Shown here: positions 48,139 through 58,285 of the stretch, in pieces
How the letters are laid out: each line of letters starts with the position of its first letter
Numbering within the stretch: position 1 is the stretch's first letter
Origin: Norana najaformis
Taxonomy: Eukaryota; Annelida; Clitellata; Crassiclitellata; Hormogastridae
Direction: 5' to 3'
NCBI GenBank assembly: GCA_964023275.1
Contig: OZ029917.1
Span: 22,616,488 to 22,680,487 of the forward strand
Length of the DNA: 64,000 bases
Program-made: the position numbers and the translations under genes
Notes under the pieces: model-generated
Database searches by the model: none
Told to the model about the DNA's origin: nothing
What the model saw: only the letters and a program-made list of their open reading frames with translations

Positions 48139-48352
48139 GATGACGACGACGACGATGGTTATAGTAGTAGTAGTAGCAGCAGCAACAGCAGCAGTAGAAG
48201 TAGTGGTAGTGCTAGTAGTGGTAGTACTGGTAGTAGTGGTAGTACTGGTAGTAGAAGTGGTAGTAGATTGGTAGTGGTAGAAGTGGTAGTAATGGTAGTG
48301 GTAGTAGCAGTAGTAGTGGTAGTGGTAGTAGTAGTAGTAGTAATAATAATAC
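48139..48352. repeat. (GTA/GTG/CAG)n trinucleotide tract
   Basis: Mixed AGTAGTAGT, GGTAGTGGTAGT and AGCAGCAACAGC units. The 195-codon minus frame through it is Thr/Tyr-rich from the repeat. Confidence 0.9.
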
Positions 48353-48604
48353 CACCAAGCACGTATCAGAGCAGTTTCTGCCTCACATGCTGGCGATTGG
48401 TTGTACGTGTTACCAATAACAGCTTGTGGCTTGAGACTTAATGACGAGGCATCTAGAATTGCTGTTGGCCTCAGTCTTGGTACCAGTCTCTGTGAACCAC
48501 ACGTGTGCATTATTGGCTCTTTGGTTACTGCTGACCGCCCACACGGACTATCTTGCAGCCTATGCCCTGGTAGCATGGCTCGGCATGTCATCTTAAATTA
48601 AGTA

Positions 48605-48680
48605 AGTAAGGCATTAATAAGTAAGTAAGACATTTGTTAACACGCCATGTGACCATCGGCTGAGCGAGGAATTGTAGGCG
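48605..48680 (-). repeat. Dispersed repeat family D, copy 2
   Basis: (TAAG)n, then GTTAACACGCCATGTGACCA, then TCGGCTGAGCGAGGAATTGT and AGGCG. It ends 20 bp before a retrotransposon C-terminal fragment. Confidence 0.75.
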
Positions 48681-49120
48681 TTACTTGATTTGGCGAAGTC
48701 TGGTCCGCGCTGGCTACCCTTCCATCAAGGAACTGGTTGGCCTCTCTAGAACTGATGGCAAGAGACCAGACGGGCTTACACTGATCCCATGGACCGTGGG
48801 ACGAAGTCACATTTGGGACGCTACTGTGACAGATATTTCAGCCGTTTCCTATTCACCAAATACCTCGATAACGTCGGGTGCTGCAGCTAAGCAGGCAGCT
48901 AATCTCAAAAATGCTAAATACAGCCAACTACTTGCCACTTACCACTTTTGTCTCTCTGGCCTTCGAAACCCTCCGTCCTATAGGTAATGCTGGTCTGGCC
49001 TTGGGACATAGCCTCCGTAATATCTCTGGAGTTGCAAGAGAAACGACATATCTTTTTCAACGGTTGGCATTGACAATTGCTTTCCGCAGCAGATTCTGCG
49101 TGCCAAAACTAGACGATTAG
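48681..49120 (+). pseudogene. Retrotransposon C-terminal domain fragment
   Basis: Plus strand: ELVGLSRTDGKRPDGLTLIP, then SHIWDATVTDISAVSY, AAAKQAANLKNAKYSQLLAT, a frame change near 48950, VSLAFETLRPIGNAG, LRNISGVARETTYLFQRLAL. This matches the order 'GLSR.DGKRPDGLTL.PW..G....WD.TV...A.SY ... A..KY..L...Y.F.P.A.ETLG......... R....SGE.RE..FL.QR.S' found at the C-terminus of a common group of invertebrate RT polyproteins. The upstream RT is absent and one frameshift is present. Confidence 0.8.
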
Positions 49121-49194
49121 CGGTCGTTCCAGACATTGTTCTTCCCCAGCAAGTTTCTAAATCACGAGAAATCATATGTAACTCGGGGAAAACT

Positions 49195-49300
49195 AATAAC
49201 AATAAAAGTAGCAGCAGCACTGTAGCAGTACAGGTAGCAGTACAAGTAGCAGCAGCAGCAGCAATAATGATAGTACAAATTGGGCTCCACACGTAATAAT
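49195..49300. repeat. (AGC/GTA/TAA)n trinucleotide stretch
   Basis: AGTAGCAGCAGCACTGTAGC-like repeat followed by AATAATACTAATAA. Confidence 0.85.
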
Positions 49301-49636
49301 AATACTAATAAAACTAATAGAAATAAGTTACCAACAGATGCATGTATGTGTTTGCATATGTGTGCATGTATTGATGTTGTAGCAGGGAGGAGTGAAGAAG
49401 TGATTACTTTCGACTCTGACTGAGACCCAGATGCACATGGGAGAAGGTAATAGATCAACGTCCATTTGCTACATTTCCCAGAGCCAGACTTGAGACTTTG
49501 GCCTAAATTTGTGCAAAACACGCCTCAACGACTATCTGTGCCTCATGCTTAAGTAAAATATTCGCGATCACCCATACGCAACACACAACCTTCACGGCCG
49601 TCATTGCTATAATATATAAGCAATTCTGTATGTATA

Positions 49637-49860
49637 TTATAGGAATTGTCTAGTGGTTAGCGTGCTGGACTATTAACAGGGACGGGGTTCAAATCCCCGC
49701 CAGGTCAGAAAGATGTTTCCAGATACAGTTTCACTTGCGCCTCCCAGCAAATTCGGTTATGAAAATGAGTACACTGACCGTACACCGTCGGTGGTCAGAT
49801 CAGCATAAGGAAGTCGCTAACACTTCGCACTCAAGGCTGCTTCTCGGAGCTAGCTGAAAG
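49637..49860 (+). mobile_element. tRNA-derived SINE, third head type
   Basis: GTCTAGTGGTTAGCGTGCTG (A box) and GGGGTTCAAATCCCC (B box in a perfect T-arm stem) followed by about 140 bp of unrelated body. The acceptor stem does not pair, so it is a SINE or tRNA relic. Confidence 0.65.
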
Positions 49861-49904
49861 AACTGCTCGTCTCTTCTTTTCATATACTATAACCATGGAG
49901 AGCT

Positions 49905-50362
49905 GGAGGTAGGGTTTCCAATGCTCATCCAATGCACGCATCAGGTCTACGAGATGTTGCGATCTGGTCTCAGATTTCTGTTGTTCCAGGCTCTCCGTCG
50001 CTCAGAGAGAATCTGAAAAGACGACAGTGGGGCGTATATTAGCGCTGGCGGCCCATTCTACTGCCCTCTGTATGGCCATCATTTCTGCCGCCAGGACTGA
50101 TGAGCCGTCGCTCATCCGGTAGCTTCCATGGTGGTTAAAAGACGGCACATAGAAGGAACATGATAGTTTACCTATAGTGCTCTTCAACCCATCTGTATAG
50201 ACAGCCACTTGCCCCTTGTAAGTTTGGATGTGCCTTTTCTGCCACAGCTCTCGTTCTAGGAAGGTTGTCTGTGAGTCTGACTCCTGAGGGTTGTACCCGT
50301 ACCCTATGATGGACGGGTAAATTTGCCAGGGTGGTTTAGTAGAGCAGATGAGACCTGCCGTC
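49905..50362 (-). pseudogene. Retrotransposon RNase H domain
   Basis: The minus strand reads GLICSTKPPWQIYPSIIGYG, ESDSQTTFLERELWQKRHIQ, VAVYTDGLKSTIGKLSCSFY, SDGSSVLAAEMMAIQRAVEW and PTVVFSDSL, then a stop (50002-50004), after which other frames continue (ESLEQQKSETRSQHLVDLMR-like). The Asp of YTDG, the Glu of AAEMMAI and the Asp of FSDS are the D-E-D of the RNase H active site. This domain lies after RT in I/R-type non-LTR elements. No upstream RT remains. Confidence 0.82.
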
Positions 50363-50499
50363 GGTTGTGAGTGGAGAAGACCGATGAGTCATTGGTTGTT
50401 AGATCCAGAAAGAGCACGTCCCAGACTAACAGAAGCTATTTATGAAGAGTATCCACAGAGGTCTCACTACCTTAACTCCGCCACTTCCTTGTTTGGAGG

Positions 50500-50570
50500 T
50501 AGTCTCAGTCCCAAGCCTGGATAAAGGAGGAGGGCGACGGAAACGGCCTTTGATGCCATAAGCTGTAGTT
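50500..50570 (+). repeat. Shared TE segment, inverted relative of 62556-62640
   Basis: GTCCCAAGCCTGGATAAAGG, AGGAGGG, then ACGGCCTTTGATGCCATAAG. The reverse complement of the same string occurs at 62562-62625. Likely an untranslated part of a non-LTR element. Confidence 0.7.
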
Positions 50571-52139
50571 AAACTGAGGAACTACTACTACTACTAAGTC
50601 TCACTACCCGACTTATTCCTCTGTATTCATCCATCTTCTTCAGGAAACTACACTAGGTCTATTTAATCTACCCTTCAATCAGGTCAGTCTACCTTACCTG
50701 CATATTTAGTTAAACTAATTAACCTGGGAGGCCTTGAATTTACATTGCATATTAGTCAGATGTACGTACGATGCACAAGGCATCAACAAGCAGGACTGGA
50801 ATTACCCTCCTCTATTGCCATTGCCTTAAGAACATAACGTCACATTACTTAAGAATACAGGTTATCAACCCCAAACCCCTTCCATTGTTTCATAAGTTCA
50901 GAGCTCGGGTGAGCATCAGGGAACAAGAACTTAAGTACTTTGTCCCTTCCAATATATCACTTATATAATGCCTACAGTAGGACCGGCGTCTCTAGTTTCA
51001 CAGTTGCGCACACCACATATATATATTATGTATATATATATATTATATATATATATATTATATAGTACAACTATTGGCAGAGTATTCCCAGTGCTTGCTT
51101 GAGAGGGCTCGATAAGAGACCGTTTGATGTGCAGAAGCGAGGCGCCTGCAGATCACATAGCAGCTCAAGATAGAGATCGTCGAGATCGCTGGTTCTTGAC
51201 TAAAGAGTCAACTCATTCGGAGCTATAGCGACCAGTGAGACGCGTCCAATCAAGTTAAACTCAATAGCCATTGTTACTTACTCGCATATGGTCGGGTATA
51301 AAAATTTTGCTAAGTTGGCTACTGCATGTCCTGCGGAATCATTCCCGCTTGAACAATGCCTACCAGTGCAAAACAAAATCAGAAGAACTAAAATCATCCA
51401 CGAAGGGGGACTTAAACAGAGTTGGGCGTATATTCCCTCTGTCGCTATATAAATTGTTATATATATATATACATATATGAATATGCAATTACCCTATAAT
51501 ATCGTAACTTTACGATTTGTTTATATGCCTAGGTGTATGTGTGTCTGTTTGTGTGTACGAATCGCTGTGTCTGTTGACGATCGAGCTAGCAAATTAAGGG
51601 CTTACTTGTATGCACAAAAGACTGCATAAATCTACCTATTCTGCGCTGTATATACAGATATTCTTGGGTGTGAGGTTACATATTCTTATAGGTTGCTTAG
51701 GGATATGGAATAATAATCCATATCAGCTTTCGGTTAAAACTTTTCATTTCCTGAGCTATTTACAAGAGTAACATGACTCGCATAGAAACAATACCTCGAC
51801 TTCAGGCGGCGACAAAACCAGCGAAAACAGCCTCTTAATTTAAGAAGAAATCCACCAATCATCGGTGACAAAGACTGCTCAAAATGAAGCAAAACTACTC
51901 AGAAGAACTAAACAAATCATCCACCTAGAGAGATTTAAACACGATTTCCCGAAAGACACTGGGAAGAAAAACAGTCACGCAGGGCTAAAACCAAAATCTA
52001 GTCTGAATCAAACAACACCTTTTATAAGGTCGGCTTTCCCGCCATAATGTACAGAAGTCGTACAACTTACAACAACTCAACCCACTTTGTTCTATCCTAT
52101 ACGCCTACGCCGTATGTAACAATATGTATTATGCATATA
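50571..52139. other. Intergenic with TATA repeats
   Basis: (TA)-rich at 51016-51064 and 51458-51478. No gene-like frame with a motif. Confidence 0.4.
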
Positions 52140-52242
52140 TATATATATATATACATGGTACAGGGCATCCTATAATGCTTTATTTTATATGTGTGTGTGC
52201 GTGTGTGTGCGTGCGTGTGTGCGTGCGTGTGTGTGTGTGTGT
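52140..52242. repeat. (TA)n and (GT)n/(GCGT)n simple repeats
   Basis: A short TA run, then from 52190 about 50 bp of GTGTGTGCGTGC units. Confidence 0.9.
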
Positions 52243-52769
52243 GGTTACCATGTCTTGAATAACATGGCGGTACGTGGTTATTTTTCCGGTCTGTGTCACT
52301 CGAACATGTATGCATACTACTGCAATGTATTTGAATTCAGAGATCTCACAATTATACCCGTCTTCTCAAGTAATGGGCCAATCAGGTGGCTGGCTGATTC
52401 TGGTAGAAGAGAAGAAGGGAGGATAAAGGCAGACGGTTACATACAGAGCCACCGATGCAAGCGCAGGAAAGGATAGCGGCGAATACGGGCACCGAACAAT
52501 GAACGAAGAAGCAACCGTGAAACGTACACAGGATCATTGACTGGCACATAATCAACAAAGGCGCAGCAGACGACATGCCATGCAGCCGACAGATAAAACA
52601 GACAGCAGACAGACAGGCAGCAGACAAAGCAATTGAGACAGAGAATAAGTGGCAGAAGACCAGTTCATCGGCCGCAGAAAGGCAGCCAAGCGGACGTACA
52701 AGACATCCCTAACGTCAACTCTCCCCAGAACGATTCTCCACCACAACGAACCACGGGTTTCTATAGCAA

Positions 52770-52842
52770 TAAGTAAGTAGTAAGACATTTTGTTAACACG
52801 CCATGTGTCCATCGGCTGAGCGAGGAATCGTAGGCGTGGAAA
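52770..52842 (-). repeat. Dispersed repeat family D, copy 3
   Basis: AATAAGTAAGTAGTAAGACA, then GTTAACACGCCATGTGTCCA and TCGGCTGAGCGAGGAATCGT. Nearly identical to copy 2 at 48605. Confidence 0.8.
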
Positions 52843-52917
52843 TTACATTACTTTCTATCGCAGTTGTACAGCAGCCGGCCGATCCATCTGAAATAGGTTG
52901 CTAAACGTTCTTTGCCC

Positions 52918-53002
52918 AATTGAAATCCGATTGAAATCCGATTGAAATGCGATTGAAATGCGATTGAAATGCGATTGAAATCAGATTGAAATCCGATTGA
53001 AA
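52918..53002. repeat. 11-bp minisatellite, about eight units
   Basis: Units GATTGAAATCC, GATTGAAATGC and GATTGAAATCA in direct array. Confidence 0.95.
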
Positions 53003-54564
53003 ACCGTTCTCTTTGATAATCAACTTGTGCAGTGAAAGGTCAATGCGGACTTGCCTTATGTATGCTTTCGTAGGTTATTGCTACAGTTGTGTATTTAAAT
53101 GCCTGCAGTTTGAGGCTGATGCAGCTGATGATAATATCGGATGAAGAGGTATCTTTAGGTTCTCCGTGCTGTCGTTAAGATGCTAACATTCGGAATAGTT
53201 TATAATTGGACGTCGTGGGAGAATAGCCTCAAGGAGACGGAGGAATGCAATGCCGTTGATCAAAGAGACATGCAGTTATAAAGACACGTTTATTTAGCAG
53301 ACACAGCACACACATGCAGACATAATATGACAGTCATTGAGCAAGATAAAAGAAACCATGGAAGCAGGCTTAAGCAAACGCACGCATACAGCAGACGCTA
53401 TGATCGATTTTGTTCTCTCCATTGGCTGTTTTAATGCTTGTGTTTGTGTTTGTGTGCGTATGTACAGTATGGGGCTGTGTTTCATTTCACACGAACAAAA
53501 CAGATCCATTAAATGCTTGGATTGAACTTGTCAGATTACCATTGATCGTACCACACACCAACGTGCTAGCCTAAGCTACCTATATACACAACTTGTACTC
53601 TCAAAGCAATGTCTCAAGCATCAGACAATTGTGCGACGAGAACGTTCGCAGACTTGCAGACTATCTGGTGTCAAAGCAAATAATTGTCGTCTACTGCGAG
53701 ACACTGCTGAAATTACTACGATAGCCTCAGAAAGGACGAGGTATATGCACCAAAAGTCACAATAGTGGCTGGTCATAGGTTACCGCGATTGTTCTCCATT
53801 GTAACCAGACAATGACTAGTTGGTGTCACTGAGCGTGTTGACTACAATAGTGTCTACGGTTTCCAGTCACTTCTTGTGAGTGTTGCGAACCAGAAAGGCA
53901 ATGCCTCCAACTGCTACTCAACACTTTCATTAGGATATAGTAATGAACAATCGGCCCCGCTGTGAACTCTGTTATTTACCATCACAAAGTTAGCTGTACA
54001 TTTGTGCAGATATCCAGGTAAAATTACACAGCTTACATAATTATGAAAATTGCACAACGTGATATAATTCACTGTGCATCTACATTATAGTCTGTAACAC
54101 ACATATAGATACAGGTCTGCATATGAATGCAGACATACACGTTACAGCAACGTTTCTCCGTAAAAACGAAATCGTAGCCTATGCTGCAATGTATGCTCAC
54201 TGTGTATACATTACATGCAAAGTTTATAGCCGACTGCATGCTTTCGTTATGTCTATGTAAACTAAATGCAGACTGAGACGATTGTCACTATCAGAATATA
54301 TAGAGAATCTGTATATCTATAGTTTAGATGAGTGGCACTGACTGTCGGAATATATATATATATATAAGCAGTGATGGGCACTAACTAGTTTGAAAACAGC
54401 TTAACTGCAACTACATTTTTAATTACTTTGATGTAGTGTAACTAGTAGTCAGTAACTAGTTTCACAAAAGTAGATAACTACTTTTCAAACAACTCTTATA
54501 GCTACTTTTGCTCAATAATATAATGGGAACTAAGTTACTGGATAACAGCTCAGTTTCCACCGCA
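53003..54564. other. Intergenic, nothing recognised
   Basis: AT-rich. No motif-bearing frame. Confidence 0.4.
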
Positions 54565-54625
54565 TAAAGTGGTGGTGGTGGTGGTGGTGATGATGGTGGT
54601 AGTGGTGGTGGTGGTGGTGGTAGCC
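54565..54625. repeat. (GGT)n trinucleotide repeat
   Basis: GTGGTGGTGGTGGTG units with GATGAT interruption, read as poly-Pro on the minus strand. Confidence 0.9.
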
Positions 54626-55689
54626 TTTTATTAATGAAAGACAGACGCTTACATTCAAAATACACAGTTGACGTAGTTAACTTTTCTATCAGTCACGAAA
54701 AATCCACAACAGCTATTGTGAACACATATGACTCTCACTTCATGATGGTAAACATACGTTTCGAAGAACGGTAAGTTCATCTACAGTCTACTGATGATTG
54801 CAAAGATGACGCCAAATTTGAAGTATAATGTCCAATGTTAGATGATTCCTTCCGACAGTAATGCCTCAATGTTCTTGGTCACAGATAATATTTATAAGAC
54901 GATTTATAGAGCGCCGTAGTCCGGCCGAGACCGAAAGATGATGTGCTGATGAGATGCTGGCATTCCAAATCGTAGGTTTTCGGATGAAGAACGTAGAAAT
55001 CACGGGTCGCTCGTTGTTAGTTCATCTAAAACATGGCGGTTACCACGCGGTGAAGTAAGTGTGGATGATATCAACAAAAACCAGTAAAATTCGCGCAGCT
55101 GAATCAGTTTGCACAACAGAATTAAATAAGTAAGTAAGTAATGACTTTGGTAACATTGACTGAGCAAGAAATCTTAGGCGGACTCTTTCTTAACAAACGG
55201 CTTAAATCCCAACCAAAATGTTTTCTTCGAAATAAAATTGGCGGCAACCGGAAATGCCACCAACGAGATTCCAATATTTGCTGTCTCAGCTACAACATCG
55301 CTTCTATAATGGACTGGGTAGGAGGTTTTTCTACTGGCTTCCTCTCAGGTTTGCTGCGTCACCAACTTCCGCTGATTCCTCAGTTATTCACTCTTTCGAC
55401 AGTGCATCTGATAATGTCTATCAACTCCAATGTATTGTTAGCTCAGCCGACTAGCCATACTTAATTAGGACCTGCCTAAGCCGCTCTGTACTAGCTTCTT
55501 AATTCCTGCCGATTTTTCTGCCGACAATCGTTCCACCTTACTTGCTTAAGCAAATCTGGCATTGATAATTTTTGTAGGGTAAGCAGAAAATCAATCCGTC
55601 ACACCCTGCACGAAAAGAGCACGTCAGTGCAAAAGCTAATCAAGTTATTAAGATATTCGTAAAATACAGTATGTGTATATTTACCTATC
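54626..55689. other. Intergenic; weak tail A and D relatives
   Basis: A TTATAGAGCGCCG core lies near 54903. (AAGT)n followed by a weak family D relative lies at 55128-55185. The 107-codon plus frame 55141-55464 has no motif and overlaps the repeat. Confidence 0.4.
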
Positions 55690-56073
55690 TTGTCTTTTTC
55701 CGGATCTGCTCTTCTTCGGCTACTCCAAGTGGACTTGGCTTCCTCCGCGAACTTCTTCCTTGTTCTTGACGACGGATCTTCCGATTAGTCAAATCGAATC
55801 GATAATCACCGATCGAACTTGTGTTCTGGAAAAGTTGGCCGTCAAGTACCACCGTAGACACTTGTCGAATTTCGAACCTCAGTCCTTCGATCGCTTCGCT
55901 TGCGTCGTTGGCTGAAAACGTCCACCAGCGTCGGATTCTTCCGTTAATTTTCGTCCACCAGTCTCTTCGTGAACCAGAGATAGACGAATCCTACCGAACT
56001 GGTCACTAGTTGTATGTCGATGACCTTCCGAAGTCTCAATCAGTCAGGCTTCGAACTGTCAACTCGCCCGATA
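55690..56073 (-). pseudogene. Gag-like open frame internal to LTR element, unidentified
   Basis: From about 55999 the minus strand stays open for roughly 100 codons without an ATG: WWTKINGRIRRWWTFSANDA, then EAIEGLRFEIRQVSTVVLDG, then a basic end RRQEQGRSSRRKPSPLG, with the stop near 55690. It begins about 75 bp inside the proposed LTR boundary at 56074, where gag would sit. I recognise no family. It may start with a spliced or frameshifted 5' part. Confidence 0.4.
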
Positions 56074-56413
56074 TGTAGCACAGCGTTAACTCGAGAAGTT
56101 AGTCTTTGTTTTTTGTATGTAAAAGCAAATAAACGAACAGTTCAATGACAACATCGTTTCCCGCGCGAGCATCCATGTGATAAATTGCGCGCCAGCCAAC
56201 GTTAAACCACTCCCAGCACGCGTTCGATGCGTAGCCGTTAGATGCATCTAACAGTCAGACGCACTTGATCAATGCATGGTAGATTGGCGCATCCAGTAAC
56301 CGTAAGCACGTGATGAACGCGTGCACAAACAAGTCAACAACCCGATGACTCATCGGTAGGATATCATGAAAAATTCCAATATAATAGCGCGTTTAAAACT
56401 TACTGACTAATCA
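56074..56413 (-). mobile_element. LTR-like block, copy B
   Basis: About 340 bp related in ordered blocks to 26785-27360. Bounded by TG...CA on the minus strand (TGATTAGTCAGTAAG at the start, GCTGTGCTACA at the end). It lacks the TATA-containing middle part of copy A. Similarity between the two copies extends beyond the CA end, consistent with LTR followed by an internal region. No canonical tRNA primer site was seen, so the LTR call is provisional. Confidence 0.5.
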
Positions 56414-56439
56414 GCGTAATATTGCTTTCCCTAACCTAT

Positions 56440-56937
56440 AACTCTCTCTAATTTTCCCAACCTACTTATCTTCTCAGACTGTTAACCATCCAATCGGACC
56501 GCTCTACTCGCTCACCCTCTTACCTCACTCTTGCCCGCCCCTCTGTAACTGCTCATCTTAAGTTCTCTAACCGATCCATACACTACACTGCGCCTCGACG
56601 ATGGAGTGATCTCTTTCATAAATTTCGAAAATTCTGTGCTTCCTTATCCATTCCGTCGTTCACTCTGTCTATTACTTCTCATGTATTCCATTCAAAAACT
56701 GGTCTCACCTTTCAAGAAATTCCACCATAATCAGTCGTCCCATTTCTCTCAGCTTAAACACAACCCACCATGTAGCCTCCTGTCCCCTCTTCTCTCTGGC
56801 AACCGGACTTTGTTCTTGACATGGCATCTTTGGATAACCCCATGGACTTGAGGCAGCGCTCGTGAATAAGCTGATGCTCTGCGCTTAGCTTTTAAGTAGC
56901 AGTTTAGAAATTTCGAGTTTACGATTACGGTTACAGT
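56440..56937 (+). pseudogene. Non-LTR RT C-terminus with tail family C
   Basis: Plus strand: LARPSVTAHLKFSNRSIHYT, APRRWSDLF, SITSHVFHSKTGLTF, then stops. It resembles the 'TLARPPV..HLKFSNRSF.Y.AP.LWN.LP ... FHS.LKT.LF' end of L2/CR1-type RT. The 3' UTR contains GCTCGTGAATAAGCTGATGC and a GATTACGGTTACAG end, tying tail family C to this RT type. It lies 27 bp from LTR copy B. Confidence 0.7.
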
Positions 56938-57005
56938 ATGTATGTATGTATGTAGGCCTACGTATATACGTATGCATGTATGTATGCATATATATGTGTG
57001 TATAT
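56938..57005. repeat. (TATG)n tract
   Basis: TATGTATGTATG with a TAGGCCTA interruption, forming the left flank of the solo LTR. Confidence 0.85.
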
Positions 57006-57421
57006 TGTTAGAGTCGGCCCACATGGAAGACCCGGATGTAAGGAGTGACTGAAAGATGAGCCGTCTCTTTGGGGGGCGTAACCTCAGAATCCTTATAAAA
57101 GGGGAAGTTTCTTTCAGTTGACTGAGCTTGGCTAGTTAATATAGGCCAAGTCCTTCGTGGCTCTGTTTCCTGTTAGTCGCCAAGACTCCGTTTTACGAGC
57201 TGATGTAAAGGTCCTCCTTCTGTTGGAGGAACCTGAGAGGTTTTTGTGTTCAACTTGTTCGCTGATGTGAAGACTTCGACTTTTGGCTTCAAAACAGCCG
57301 TCGACGTTCTGTCTGATGTCAGGTATTTTGTTTATGTGCTATAACCTCTTGCAAGTGTAAATATACATTTTATCTCAACCGAAGAGAGTTTATTTCCTTT
57401 TCTTAGGATTAGCATGTAACA
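57006..57421 (+). mobile_element. Solo LTR (Gypsy-like size and ends)
   Basis: 416 bp bounded by TGTTA and TAACA, a perfect 5-bp inverted terminal pair of TG...CA type. A TATAAAA box lies at 57094-57100. The flanks carry ATAT on both sides (57002-57005 and 57422-57425), a possible 4-bp target duplication, though the site itself is TA-rich. No internal region or second LTR is present, so it is read as a solo LTR left by recombination. Confidence 0.7.
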
Positions 57422-57446
57422 ATATATATACTTATGTATGTAGACA

Positions 57447-57785
57447 CTTAATATAGCGCCTTTTAGGTACCTCACAAAAGTGCTACCTACGGTAGCCCAA
57501 GTGGTGTTAAGTTTCATTAAAATAAAAAGTTATGAGTAAGCGAACAATGCTTAGATAACTAGAAAAGTCATCTCGGGCGTGCTCGGCGAATACTCAAGAG
57601 TCAAGTCCGTAGATTTTCATCCAGAGTTGACAATTGATACCATGTTCAGAGTTCGAGGATGACGAACAATGAGAGCCCACAAAGTCCGCCGCACACGGTT
57701 GCCTCACCAGAACGCCTTCAATCTCAGATGGTAAAAAACACAGCATATAGACATCTCTCGGCCCACCCGGTCTATGCAAACTAAG
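57447..57785 (+). repeat. Tail family A, long copy 3
   Basis: TTAATATAGCGCCTTTTAGG and CACAAAAGTGCTACCTAC, then AGCGAACAATGCTTAGATAA, then GATTTTCATCCAGAGTTGAC. It lies downstream of the ankyrin-cGLR gene, beyond its proposed poly(A) site. Confidence 0.65.
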
Positions 57786-57810
57786 CTGAGCCTATCAAAA
57801 TTAGTCGAGG

Positions 57811-57816
57811 TTTATT
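57811..57816 (-). terminator. Candidate poly(A) signal of the ankyrin-cGLR gene
   Basis: AATAAA on the minus strand, 373 nt beyond the stop at 58189 and 230 nt beyond the stop at 58046. It is a good AATAAA in the expected place and direction. Cleavage site not determined. Confidence 0.5.
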
Positions 57817-58045
57817 CTACTGAGAATGTTTGACCATGGCTAGGCTTAAAAGGATTATTGAACGATGCTTAGAAAGCGTTGCTTCTTCCATCTTGAGGGC
57901 TGAGACAGCGAACGAACGACACCGACTCACAATGACAAATCGCAACAAACTGTCAGATCATTTAATCTTTTTTACGATGATGATGATCGATGGTCATGAT
58001 GATGTTGTGCTGATAAGGAGTTTTGAGTGACATTGCTATCGAGCT

Positions 58046-58285
58046 TCAATTCTTTAGTGCGACAAGCAACGTCCGTATCAGTTCTTCTCGTATCAAGCCT
58101 TCCTCTGAAAGTGGTTTCGGATTTGGAAATCGAAACTCAAAGTCTGTTAGTGGATCGCACGTGAACCAGTAAACAAAGTACGACCTCATTATTTCATGAA
58201 AAACCGACATAGGAGTCGAATCTTTAGCTCTTGCTTCATATCTTGCCATTTCCTCGACGTCCCTTTCGTTCCGACAACCAGCCCC
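58046..58285 (-). other. Alternative C-terminal reading frame of the ankyrin-cGLR gene
   Basis: A second minus-strand frame is open from 58438 to the TGA at 58046. Beyond the homopolymers CCCC (58282-58285) and AAAA (58287-58290) it reads like protein: GCRNERDVEEMARYEARAKD, then STPMSVFHEIMRSYFVYWFT and PKPLSEEGLIREELIRTLL. The main frame over the same bases reads TKGTSRKWQDMKQELKI and stops at 58189. A one-base indel in either homopolymer, in the genome or the assembly, would move translation from one to the other. I cannot tell which end is real. Confidence 0.45.

Noticed and set aside
48004-48591. 195-codon minus-strand frame with Thr/Tyr runs
   Set aside because: The middle is a GTA/GTG trinucleotide repeat and the flanks show no motif or conservation signal.
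49640-49710. Functional tRNA gene
   Set aside because: The T arm is perfect, but the acceptor stem does not pair and a SINE body follows.
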